Source of the DNA: Streptomyces ruber
GTDB lineage: Bacteria; Actinomycetota; Actinomycetes; Streptomycetales; Streptomycetaceae
Assembly: GCF_014648075.1 (NCBI RefSeq)
Contig: NZ_BMQK01000028.1
Coordinates: forward strand, 1 to 53,040
Reading direction: 5' to 3'
Length of the DNA: 53,040 bases
Shown: positions 16,773-23,818 of the stretch, one piece after another
Layout: each line of letters opens with the position of its first letter
Position numbering within the stretch: the stretch's first letter is position 1
The notes under the pieces: model-generated
Database searches by the model: none
What the model saw: only the letters and a program-made list of their open reading frames with translations
Told to the model about the DNA's origin: nothing
Program-made: the position numbers and the translations under genes

Positions 16773-17633
16773 TCAGTCCTTCTCCAGGACGAACGACGTC
16801 TGGGCCTTGGCCAGGTTCGGGGCCTCGGCCTCCACCAGGTAGGTGCCCGCTCCCGCCGAACCCGCGGAGGGAGTCGCGCAGTTGGGCTCGCTGGGCTTGC
16901 GGTCCCAGGTGACGGTGTGGGTGATGCGGCTGTCGGCCGGTACGCGGAAGAGACGGCTGCCGGCGTTCTCGGGGCAGTCCGCCGAGGACCACAGGGTGTC
17001 GTCGCCGTCGGCCTGGGCGATCGTCAGCACGGTCTTCTTCGGACCGAGGTCGACCTTGCAGTCGTTGCCGGAGGTGTTCGTCACGGCCAGCTCGAAGGTG
17101 GGCCTGTCGCCGGGCTCGTACGCGTTCTTGAGGCTGCGGACGCCCAACTTGACGGCGCCACCGGTGCAGTCGGGCAGTTTCGACCCGGCCGGGAGCCGCT
17201 GTCCGGTACCGGTACCGCCCCCCTCGCCGTCCGCGATCGCGCCGCCGCCCGAGGAACCGCTGCCGCCGGACCCGGAGCCGGACCCGGAACCCGAACCGGC
17301 GGAGTCCCCGGAACCGCCGTCGCCGGAGCCCGCGGCGGAGCCGTCGTCGCCCGAGCCGCTCCCCGCGCCGGAGGTTTCACCGTCGCCCGACTCGTCGCGC
17401 CCGCCGGGCGCCTGGCTGATCGCGGGGCCCGAACCGGACGGTCCCGCGGTGATCGAGGGGAGGGGATTCTTGCCGTTGGACCCGTTCGCGTCGCCGCCGC
17501 CGTTCCCGCCCCCGCGGGTGAGCACCCAGGTGGCCAGGAGCGCCAACAGGGCGACGATGGACAGCATGACGGCCCTCCGTCGCCAGTAGATGGAGGAGGG
17601 AAGCGGCCCGACCGGATTGCGCAGAGATCCCAC
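16773..17633 (-). CDS. single-pass membrane protein with Gly/Ser spacer and C-terminal beta domain
   Basis: A 286-aa protein. A short basic N-terminus (YWRRRAVM) is followed by one hydrophobic helix (about 22-40, LSIVALLALLATWVLT), then a ~110-residue Gly/Ser/Asp low-complexity stalk. A compact ~130-residue domain ends the protein (LPDCTGGAVKLGVRSLKNAYEPGDRP..., with cysteines in DCT, DCKV, DCPE and NCAT) and resembles the Ig-like domains of actinobacterial surface proteins. The topology suggests an external domain. The GTG start at 17633 lies 7 nt after TACAGT (17646-17641) with no Shine-Dalgarno sequence. It converges with disA and is divergent from mutY. The function is unknown. Confidence 0.75.
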   Translation of the reverse strand: MGSLRNPVGPLPSSIYWRRRAVMLSIVALLALLATWVLTRGGGNGGGDANGSNGKNPLPSITAGPSGSGPAISQAPGGRDESGDGETSGAGSGSGDDGSAAGSGDGGSGDSAGSGSGSGSGSGGSGSSGGGAIADGEGGGTGTGQRLPAGSKLPDCTGGAVKLGVRSLKNAYEPGDRPTFELAVTNTSGNDCKVDLGPKKTVLTIAQADGDDTLWSSADCPENAGSRLFRVPADSRITHTVTWDRKPSEPNCATPSAGSAGAGTYLVEAEAPNLAKAQTSFVLEKD

Positions 17634-17828
17634 GGCGCAAACTGTACGAGAGAACGGCGCGTTCACCCGTCTCACCCGCCGCCCTGGTCCCGAACTTTCT
17701 CCGGATCATCATCCCGGCGGCACTCCGTACGGTCCCGGCGAACACCCGGCCGTGCCCGGGGCCGGTCCGACCCGCCACCTGCCGGTAACCGCGCGTGCCC
17801 ACCCCCGCATGGCAGGATCGAGAGTGCC

Positions 17829-18821
17829 ATGACTGCAACCCCGCACATCCCGCAGCCCCCGAGCACCGCCGTCCCCGTCACACCGGCCGCCTCGGCCACG
17901 CCGGTCACGCCGTCCGCTCCCGGCCCCGCCGCCGCTCCGGACCCCACCGGGGGCGCCCTGCACGAACCCGTCATCACCTGGTTCGACGAGCATGCCCGCG
18001 ATCTGCCGTGGCGGCGGCCCGAGGCGGGCCCGTGGGGGGTGATGGTCAGCGAGTTCATGTTGCAGCAGACCCCGGTCAACCGCGTCCTGCCCGTGTACGA
18101 ACAGTGGGTGGCCCGCTGGCCCCGCCCCGCCGACCTGGCCAAGGAGCCCCCGGGTGAGGCGGTGCGCGCCTGGGGCCGGCTCGGTTACCCGCGCCGCGCG
18201 CTGCGCCTGCACGGTGCCGCGGTCGCCATAACGGAACGGCACGGCGGCGACGTACCGACCGACCACGCGCAGCTCCTCGCGCTGCCCGGCATCGGCGAGT
18301 ACACGGCCGCGGCGGTCGCCTCCTTCGCGTACGGGCAGCGGCACGCCGTCCTCGACACCAACGTGCGCCGGGTCCTCGCCCGCGCCGTCACCGGCGTGCA
18401 GTATCCGCCGAACGCCACCACCGCCGCCGAGCGCAGGCTCGCCCGTGCCCTGCTGCCCGACGACGAGCGCACCGCCTCGCGGTGGGCCGCCGCCTCCATG
18501 GAGCTCGGCGCGCTGGTCTGCACGGCGAAGAACGAGACGTGCCACCGCTGTCCGATCGCCGCGCAGTGCGCCTGGCGCCTCGCGGGGAAGCCCGCCCACG
18601 ACGGGCCGGCCCGCCGCGGGCAGACGTACGCGGGCACGGACCGCCAGGTCCGCGGCAAGCTCCTCGCCGTTCTGCGCGAGGCCGTCGCCCCGGTGCCGCA
18701 GGCGGTGCTCGACCGGGTCTGGGACGAGCCGGTGCAGCGCGCCCGCGCCCTGGACGGCCTGGTCTCCGACGGACTGGTCGAGCCCCTCCCGGGCGGCCTG
18801 TACCGACTGCCGCTGACCTGA
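17829..18821 (+). CDS. mutY: A/G-specific adenine DNA glycosylase
   Basis: A 330-aa base-excision repair enzyme that removes adenine mispaired with 8-oxoguanine. It has an HhH-GPD core: catalytic Glu region SEFMLQQTPVNRV, hairpin LPGIGEYTAAAV, catalytic Asp in VLDTNVRRVLARAV, and a 4Fe-4S loop C-x6-C-x2-C-x5-C (CTAKNETCHRCPIAAQC). About 45 extra Pro/Ala/Thr-rich residues precede the catalytic domain. The ATG at 17829 follows a CAGGAT hexamer by 10 nt, giving a very short leader. It shares a neighbourhood with radA and disA, a genome-maintenance cluster. Confidence 0.93.
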   Translation: MTATPHIPQPPSTAVPVTPAASATPVTPSAPGPAAAPDPTGGALHEPVITWFDEHARDLPWRRPEAGPWGVMVSEFMLQQTPVNRVLPVYEQWVARWPRPADLAKEPPGEAVRAWGRLGYPRRALRLHGAAVAITERHGGDVPTDHAQLLALPGIGEYTAAAVASFAYGQRHAVLDTNVRRVLARAVTGVQYPPNATTAAERRLARALLPDDERTASRWAAASMELGALVCTAKNETCHRCPIAAQCAWRLAGKPAHDGPARRGQTYAGTDRQVRGKLLAVLREAVAPVPQAVLDRVWDEPVQRARALDGLVSDGLVEPLPGGLYRLPLT

Positions 18822-18965
18822 TCGGTCCGTACGTCACGACAGGCGGCCACGGGCCGGGCGGCAGCCGGGGCGACTCCGGCCCGGCAGATCACCCCATAAC
18901 CACCCCGACCGGCAGCCTCCCTTATCCCGTCCTTACTTCCGTTACACAACCGACGGACAGCCGAG

Positions 18966-19016
18966 GGCTGCCCGCAGGCTGCCGCGCACAGCGCCGTGAC
19001 AACGCGTCCGTAGCTT
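18966..19016 (+). promoter_or_regulatory. sigE promoter with candidate CseB site
   Basis: A TAGCTT hexamer (19011-19016) is the likely -10, 36 nt before the sigE ATG. Upstream are two direct GGCTGCC repeats (18966-18972 and 18977-18983) spaced 11 bp apart, one helical turn, as expected for an OmpR-type regulator bound just upstream of the -35. In S. coelicolor, CseB activates sigE. The assignment here is inference from position and spacing. Confidence 0.5.
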
Positions 19017-19051
19017 CGGTGCCGTACCGACGGGGAACGGAGGCGGTTGGA

Positions 19052-19684
19052 ATGACGCAGGGCGAGGTGCTCGGATTCGAGGAGTACGTCCGTACCCGGC
19101 AGGACGCCCTGCTGCGCAGTGCGCGCCGGCTGGTCCCCAACCCGGTCGACGCCCAGGACCTGCTGCAGACCGCGCTGGCCCGGACGTACGGCCGCTGGGA
19201 GGCCATCTCGGACAAGCGGCTCGCGGACGCCTACCTGCGCCGCGTCATGATCAACACCCGGACCGAGTGGTGGCGCGCCCGGAAGCTGGAGGAGGTGCCG
19301 ACCGAGCAGCTGCCGGACGCGGCCGTCGACGACGCGACCGAGCAGCACGCCGACCGCGCCCTGCTGCTGGACGTCCTGAAAGTGCTCGCTCCCAAGCAGC
19401 GCAGTGTGGTGGTGCTGCGACACTGGGAGCAGATGTCCACACAGGAGACGGCCGCCGCCCTCGGCATGTCGGCCGGAACGGTCAAGAGCACGCTGCACCG
19501 GGCACTGGCCCGGCTCCGCGAGGAGCTGGAGCGCCGGGAGCGCGAGGACCACGGAGACCTCGGGAGCCACGAGGACCTCGCAGACCTCGGAGACCTCGGA
19601 GACGTCAGGGGCCTCGGGGATCACGAGGAACACCGCGTCCGCGTGCTGGAACCGGGTGAGGAGCGGGAGCGTTGCGCGGCCTGA
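19052..19684 (+). CDS. sigE: ECF sigma factor SigE (cell-envelope stress)
   Basis: A 210-aa ECF sigma factor that directs transcription of cell-envelope genes in Streptomyces. Region 2 (about 5-70) has DLLQTALARTYGRWE and YLRRVMINTRTEWWR. Region 4 (about 105-165) has LAPKQRSVVVLRHWEQMSTQETAAALGMSAGTVKSTLHRALARL. The last ~45 residues (EDHGDLGSHEDLADLGDLGD..., ending EERERCAA) are an acidic repeat-derived tail beyond the usual end of the family (about 175 aa in S. coelicolor, from memory). The ATG at 19052 is preceded by GGAACGGAGGCGG. The stop overlaps the cseA start by 13 nt. No anti-sigma gene is present; control is through the CseBC system downstream. Confidence 0.93.
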   Translation: MTQGEVLGFEEYVRTRQDALLRSARRLVPNPVDAQDLLQTALARTYGRWEAISDKRLADAYLRRVMINTRTEWWRARKLEEVPTEQLPDAAVDDATEQHADRALLLDVLKVLAPKQRSVVVLRHWEQMSTQETAAALGMSAGTVKSTLHRALARLREELERREREDHGDLGSHEDLADLGDLGDVRGLGDHEEHRVRVLEPGEERERCAA

Positions 19685-20319
19685 GTAACCGGCCCGGACG
19701 AGCCTGCAAGGCGGTGATCACGGCGGTGGCCGGGAGCGCCGCCCTCGGGCTTTTCGTCGCCGCCTGCGCCACCGGCGGCACCGGCACCCGCGACGAGGGA
19801 CCGGCGGGCAGCGCGCGGCGGGCGGGCGGCGGCGCCACCCCCTCGGCGTCGCCCACCGGTGGCCGGCCCAGCGTGGCCGAGGTGGTCGCGCTGGTGAAGG
19901 CGGACGCGAAGGTCAGCAAGGCGGTCAAACGGGACCTCGAACCGTGCGTCGCCGACGAGTACCCGGTCGACGTGTCGTACGGGAACCTGACCGGGGGGAC
20001 CGGCAACGACATCGTGGTCAACGTCATGACGTGCGGTGACGCCGTCGGCATGGGCACGTACGTGTACCGCGAGCGCGGCGGCGAGTACCGGAACGTCTTC
20101 CGGGCCGAGGAGCCCCCGGTGTACGCGGAGATCGACCGCGGCGACCTGGTCGTCACCCAGCAGCTGTACGAGAAGGACGACCCGGTGTCGTACCCCTCCA
20201 GCGAAGAAGTGATCACCTACCGCTGGACGGCGGAGCGTTTCGCCGAGCAGTCGCGCACGCACAACGACTACAGCAACGCGGTGGGCACCGCGGACAGTCC
20301 GGCCCCCGCCGCGGACTGA
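19672..20319 (+). CDS. cseA: lipoprotein CseA, negative modulator of sigE
   Basis: A 215-aa predicted lipoprotein with signal peptide VITAVAGSAALGLFVAAC and lipobox cysteine at about residue 32. The mature domain starts after a Gly/Thr/Arg-rich spacer. In S. coelicolor, CseA is lipid-anchored on the outer face of the membrane and dampens CseC-dependent sigE expression. The frame starts TTG at 19672, behind GGAG in the end of sigE; a downstream GTG near 19711 is an alternative but would leave a shorter basic n-region. Translation is probably coupled to sigE through the overlap. Confidence 0.88.
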   Translation: MRGLSNRPGRACKAVITAVAGSAALGLFVAACATGGTGTRDEGPAGSARRAGGGATPSASPTGGRPSVAEVVALVKADAKVSKAVKRDLEPCVADEYPVDVSYGNLTGGTGNDIVVNVMTCGDAVGMGTYVYRERGGEYRNVFRAEEPPVYAEIDRGDLVVTQQLYEKDDPVSYPSSEEVITYRWTAERFAEQSRTHNDYSNAVGTADSPAPAAD

Positions 20320-20350
20320 CAGGGCCGGCGCGCGCACCCAGCAACAGCAA

Positions 20351-20404
20351 GCACCAGCACCAGCACCAGCACCAGCACCAGCACCAGCACCAGCACCAGC
20401 ACCA
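20351..20404 (+). repeat. (GCACCA)9 hexanucleotide microsatellite between cseA and cseB
   Basis: Nine perfect GCACCA units fill half of the 110-nt cseA-cseB gap and end 25 nt before the cseB ATG. No gene is encoded here. Confidence 0.95.
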
Positions 20405-20429
20405 GGATCGAGAGAGCACGAGAACACGG

Positions 20430-21146
20430 ATGGCAGAGCAGAGGACCCACGTCCTGTTCGTCGAGGACGACGACGTCATCCGCGAGGCCACCCAGCTCGC
20501 GCTGGAACGGAACGGCTTCGTGGTCACCGCCGTGCCCGACGGGCTGTCGGGCCTCACGTCCTTCCGCGCGCACCGCCCCGACATCGCGCTCCTCGACGTG
20601 ATGGTGCCGGGCCTGGACGGGGTGAGCCTCTGCCGCCGCATCCGCGACGAGTCGACCGTGCCCGTGATCATGCTGTCGGCCCGCGCCGACTCCATCGACG
20701 TCGTCCTCGGCCTGGAGGCCGGGGCGGACGACTACGTGACCAAGCCGTTCGACGGTGCCGTGCTGGTGGCGCGCATCCGTGCGGTGCTGCGGCGGTTCGG
20801 GCACGCGAGCGGCGGTGCCGGCCGTGCGGCGGGCCCGGCGCCCGGCGCCTCGGGCGGGCTGCTGGTGTTCGGCGACGGCGACCTGGAGATCGACACGGAG
20901 GGCATGGAGGTACGGCGGTCCGGGCGGCCGGTGGCGCTGACGCCGACCGAGATGCGGCTGCTGCTGGAGTTCTCCTCGGCGCCGGGCACGGTGCTGTCCC
21001 GCGACAAGCTGCTGGAGCGCGTGTGGGACTACGGCTGGGGCGGGGACACCCGGGTCGTGGACGTCCATGTCCAGCGGCTGCGTACGAAGATCGGCCAGGA
21101 CCGGATCGAGACGGTCCGCGGCTTCGGTTACAAGCTGAGGGCCTGA
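20430..21146 (+). CDS. cseB: response regulator CseB
   Basis: A 238-aa OmpR/PhoB-type regulator. The receiver domain (about 8-120) has acidic EDDD (12-15), the phosphoacceptor Asp56 in IALLDVMVP, and Lys in DYVTKPF. The C-terminal winged helix (about 145-236) ends RTKIGQDRIETVRGFGYKLRA. A Gly/Ala-rich linker joins the two. Phosphorylated by CseC, it activates the sigE promoter. The Shine-Dalgarno sequence is weak (GAGAG about 15 nt upstream), and a hexanucleotide repeat lies just before it. Confidence 0.93.
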   Translation: MAEQRTHVLFVEDDDVIREATQLALERNGFVVTAVPDGLSGLTSFRAHRPDIALLDVMVPGLDGVSLCRRIRDESTVPVIMLSARADSIDVVLGLEAGADDYVTKPFDGAVLVARIRAVLRRFGHASGGAGRAAGPAPGASGGLLVFGDGDLEIDTEGMEVRRSGRPVALTPTEMRLLLEFSSAPGTVLSRDKLLERVWDYGWGGDTRVVDVHVQRLRTKIGQDRIETVRGFGYKLRA

Positions 21147-21153
21147 GCGCGGG

Positions 21154-22632
21154 ATGAGCCGGGACACGAGGGACGGAGCCGGTCTGCGCGACAGTCCGCG
21201 TACTGGGCTGCGCGCCAGTCTGCGGACCAGGCTGCACACCGGGTTGCGCACCAGGCTGCACACCGGGTTGCACACCGGGTTGCGCACCAGGCTGCACACC
21301 GGGTTGCGCTGGAAGCTCAGCGCGGCGATCGCCCTGGTCGGCGCGCTGGTGGCGCTGGCGCTGAGCCTGGTGGTGCACAACGCGGCGCGCGTCTCGATGC
21401 TCGACAACTCGCGCGACCTGGCCGACGAGCGCATCCAGGTCGCCCAGCGCATGTACGAGTCGGGCCGGCAGCAGTCGCCGGGGGCGTTCGGCGTCGAGGT
21501 CGACGACCCGTCCCTCCCGGAGGACCTGGTGGAGAAGGTCCGGCAGGGCCGGCGCGCCACCTACGTCGCCGAGGGCGCCCACGGTGTGCCGGACATCTGG
21601 GCCGCGGTGCCGCTCAAGGACGGGCGGGTGCTGTCCCTGCACACGCGGTTCACGGACCGCAGCGCGGACATCATGAAGGACCTGGACCAGGCGCTGGTCA
21701 TCGGCTCGATCACCGTCGTCCTCGGCGGCTGCGCGCTCGGCGTCCTGATCGGCGGCCGGATGTCGCGGCGGCTGCGCAAGGCCGCGACGGCCGCGAACCG
21801 GGTCGCCAAGGGTGAGACGGACGTACGGGTCGGGGACGCGATCGGCGGCGTCGTGCACGACGAGACCGACGACCTCGCGCGGGCCGTGGACGCCATGGCG
21901 GACGCGCTGCAGCAGCGCATCGAGGCCGAGCGCAGGGTGACGGCGGACATCGCGCACGAGCTGCGCACCCCCGTGACCGGACTGCTGACGGCGGCGGAAC
22001 TGCTGCCGCCCGGCCGACCCACGGAGCTGGTCCGCGACCGCGCCCAGGCGATGCGCACGCTGGTCGAGGACGTCCTGGAGGTGGCCCGGCTCGACGGCGC
22101 CTCCGAGCGGGCCGAACTGCAGGACATCCTGCTCGGTGAGTTCGTGGCCCGGCGCGTGGCCGCGAAGGACGCGGACATCACGGTGCGGGTGATCCACGAG
22201 TCGGAGGTGACGACGGACCCGCGGCGGCTGGAGCGGATCCTGTTCAATCTGCTGGCCAATGCCGCGCGGCACGGCAGGCCGCCGATCGAGGTCACGGTCG
22301 AGGGCCGGGTGGTCCGGGTGCGCGACCACGGCCCCGGCTTCCCCGAGGCCCTCCTCGCCGACGGCCCGAGCCGTTTCCGTACCGGCTCCGCCGACCGCGC
22401 GGGCCAGGGGCACGGGCTGGGCCTGACCATCGCGGCCGGTCAGGCGCGTGTGCTCGGCGCCCGGCTGACCTTCCGCAACGTACGCCCCGCCGGTGTCCCG
22501 CAGGACGCGCCCGCGACGGACGGGCCCGCGGAGGGCGCGGTGGCGGTCCTGTGGCTGCCGGAGCACGCGCCGACGAGCACGGGGAGCATTCCGGTGGTGC
22601 GCCTGCCCGGGAGCACGGGTACGGGCGCCTGA
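21154..22632 (+). CDS. cseC: sensor histidine kinase CseC
   Basis: A 492-aa transmembrane kinase that senses cell-envelope stress. The N-terminal cytoplasmic stretch (about 1-50) is built of LRTRLHTG repeats. It is followed by TM1 (about 53-75), an extracytoplasmic sensor loop of about 110 residues, TM2 (about 186-207), HAMP, and the HisKA H box with His268 (IAHELRTP). The catalytic domain has the N box (NLLANAARHG), G1 (RDHGPGF) and G2 (GHGLGLTIA). It starts 7 nt after cseB, so the two are co-translated. Known inducers of the system are lysozyme and peptidoglycan antibiotics. Confidence 0.92.
   Translation: MSRDTRDGAGLRDSPRTGLRASLRTRLHTGLRTRLHTGLHTGLRTRLHTGLRWKLSAAIALVGALVALALSLVVHNAARVSMLDNSRDLADERIQVAQRMYESGRQQSPGAFGVEVDDPSLPEDLVEKVRQGRRATYVAEGAHGVPDIWAAVPLKDGRVLSLHTRFTDRSADIMKDLDQALVIGSITVVLGGCALGVLIGGRMSRRLRKAATAANRVAKGETDVRVGDAIGGVVHDETDDLARAVDAMADALQQRIEAERRVTADIAHELRTPVTGLLTAAELLPPGRPTELVRDRAQAMRTLVEDVLEVARLDGASERAELQDILLGEFVARRVAAKDADITVRVIHESEVTTDPRRLERILFNLLANAARHGRPPIEVTVEGRVVRVRDHGPGFPEALLADGPSRFRTGSADRAGQGHGLGLTIAAGQARVLGARLTFRNVRPAGVPQDAPATDGPAEGAVAVLWLPEHAPTSTGSIPVVRLPGSTGTGA
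21221..21304 (+). repeat. 24-bp tandem repeat encoding the CseC N-terminus
   Basis: Three 24-bp copies (21221-21244, 21245-21268, 21281-21304) of a TGCGCACCAGGCTGCACACC-GGGT unit, with a 12-bp half copy at 21269-21280. All are multiples of three, so the frame is kept. Confidence 0.9.
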
Positions 22633-22713
22633 CGCGCCCCCACCCGCATCAGCCGGGATCCGCCGGCGTCCGGCTTCCTCTGGATTCGTGCGGCTTCGTG
22701 CGGCTTCGTGCGC

Positions 22714-23319
22714 TCAGAGCGTGATGCCCACACCCCGCAGGAAGGCGACCGGGTCGACGGCCGAGCCGTAGTTGGCGGTCGTACGGATCTCGAAGTGCAG
22801 GTGCGGACCGCTGGAGTTGCCGGTGTTGCCGGAGAGGGCGATGCGCTGACCGGTGCCGACGACCTGGCCCGCCTTCACGTCGATGCGCGACAGGTGGGCG
22901 TACTGGGAGTACGTGCCGTTGCTGTGCTTGATCACGACGGCGTTGCCGTACGCGGGGCCGTCACCGGCGCCGTTGCCGCCGGCCTTGACGACGGTGCCGC
23001 CGTGCGCGGCGAGGACCGGCGTGCCGCTCGGGACGGCGAAGTCCTGGCCGCTGTGGGTGGAGGTCCACATGCTGCCCGCCTGGGCGTAGCCCGCGGAGAG
23101 CGTGTAGTCCTCGACCGGGGTGACCCAGGAGACCGCCTTCTCGGTGGCGGCGGCCGGGACGGCCTTGGCTGCGGCGGCCGGGACAGCGGTGCCGGCCACG
23201 GCCACCCCGCCGCCGACGCCCACGACCGAGGCGCCCACACCCACGGCCACGGCGGCCGTGCGCAGACGGAGCAGGGACGTACGGGGCAGGCGGGAGCGGA
23301 CACGCTTCGACAACGACAT
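22714..23319 (-). CDS. secreted M23 (LytM-type) peptidoglycan endopeptidase-like protein
   Basis: A 201-aa protein. A basic N-region (SKRVRSRLPRTSLLRLR) and a hydrophobic segment (about 20-45) form a signal peptide or anchor ending near AVAGTAVPAAA. The M23 domain follows: zinc ligands in HSGQD (H-x3-D) and HLHFE (H-x-H), with GNAVVIKHSNGTYSQYAHLS between. These enzymes cut cross-bridge peptides during wall growth. The ATG at 23319 has GAGG about 9 nt upstream; a TTG one codon earlier is possible. It converges with cseC and is divergent from the NACHT gene. Placement beside the envelope-stress operon fits a wall-remodelling role. Confidence 0.88.
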   Translation of the reverse strand: MSLSKRVRSRLPRTSLLRLRTAAVAVGVGASVVGVGGGVAVAGTAVPAAAAKAVPAAATEKAVSWVTPVEDYTLSAGYAQAGSMWTSTHSGQDFAVPSGTPVLAAHGGTVVKAGGNGAGDGPAYGNAVVIKHSNGTYSQYAHLSRIDVKAGQVVGTGQRIALSGNTGNSSGPHLHFEIRTTANYGSAVDPVAFLRGVGITL

Positions 23320-23627
23320 CAAGGGACCTCACGGGAGTGGGGAGCGGACGCACCGACGTCCGGAGGCGGCGCCTCCGACGGACACGGCGTCCGGGGACTG
23401 GATCGCCCGGCGGCGCGGGGACGGCCGCCGAACGGACTCGTCCTTGGTACCCCGGGCCCACATCCCTGACAAGAACTGTGATGTACGAAGGAAGGCCGTA
23501 ATCACGTCGAAATCCGGCACTCTTCCGGCGCGCGATCCGGCCACCTCCGGGCCCCGCACACGCCCCGCGCACGGCCCCGGAATACGGGCGGACAGCACAC
23601 CGCCCGCCCCTTCCACCCGACTCCCCC

Positions 23628-23650
23628 CACCACTATTCCGCCTAGTGGTG
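23628..23650. other. inverted repeat in the M23/NACHT divergent gap
   Basis: CACCACTA (23628-23635) / TAGTGGTG (23643-23650) with a 7-nt loop lies near the middle of the ~500-bp gene-free gap 23320-23818. It could be an operator for either divergent gene or a small terminator. The M23-proximal half of the gap also holds a weaker GGAGGC/GCCTCC inverted repeat near 23362. A TACGCT -10-like hexamer at 23775-23780 is a candidate promoter for the NACHT gene. I saw nothing that convincingly matches a c-di-AMP riboswitch. Confidence 0.45.
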
Positions 23651-23818
23651 CGGGAATCCCCTGTGCGGCATGTCACCGGGGCCGGGCTTCCGGGACCTCG
23701 CCTCCGCCCCGGAAAGTGACGTGCGCCACTCCGGCCGCGGAGGACGCCCCTCCCCGCCGGACGCCGGCGAAACGTACGCTGAGCCCGCGAAGTCGGCCAT
23801 GCTTTCGGGGGGAGCGAC

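Noticed and set aside
23323..23818. c-di-AMP riboswitch upstream of the M23 peptidase gene
   Set aside because: Looked for because such peptidases are often controlled this way in Streptomyces; only short inverted repeats were seen, not the expected conserved core.
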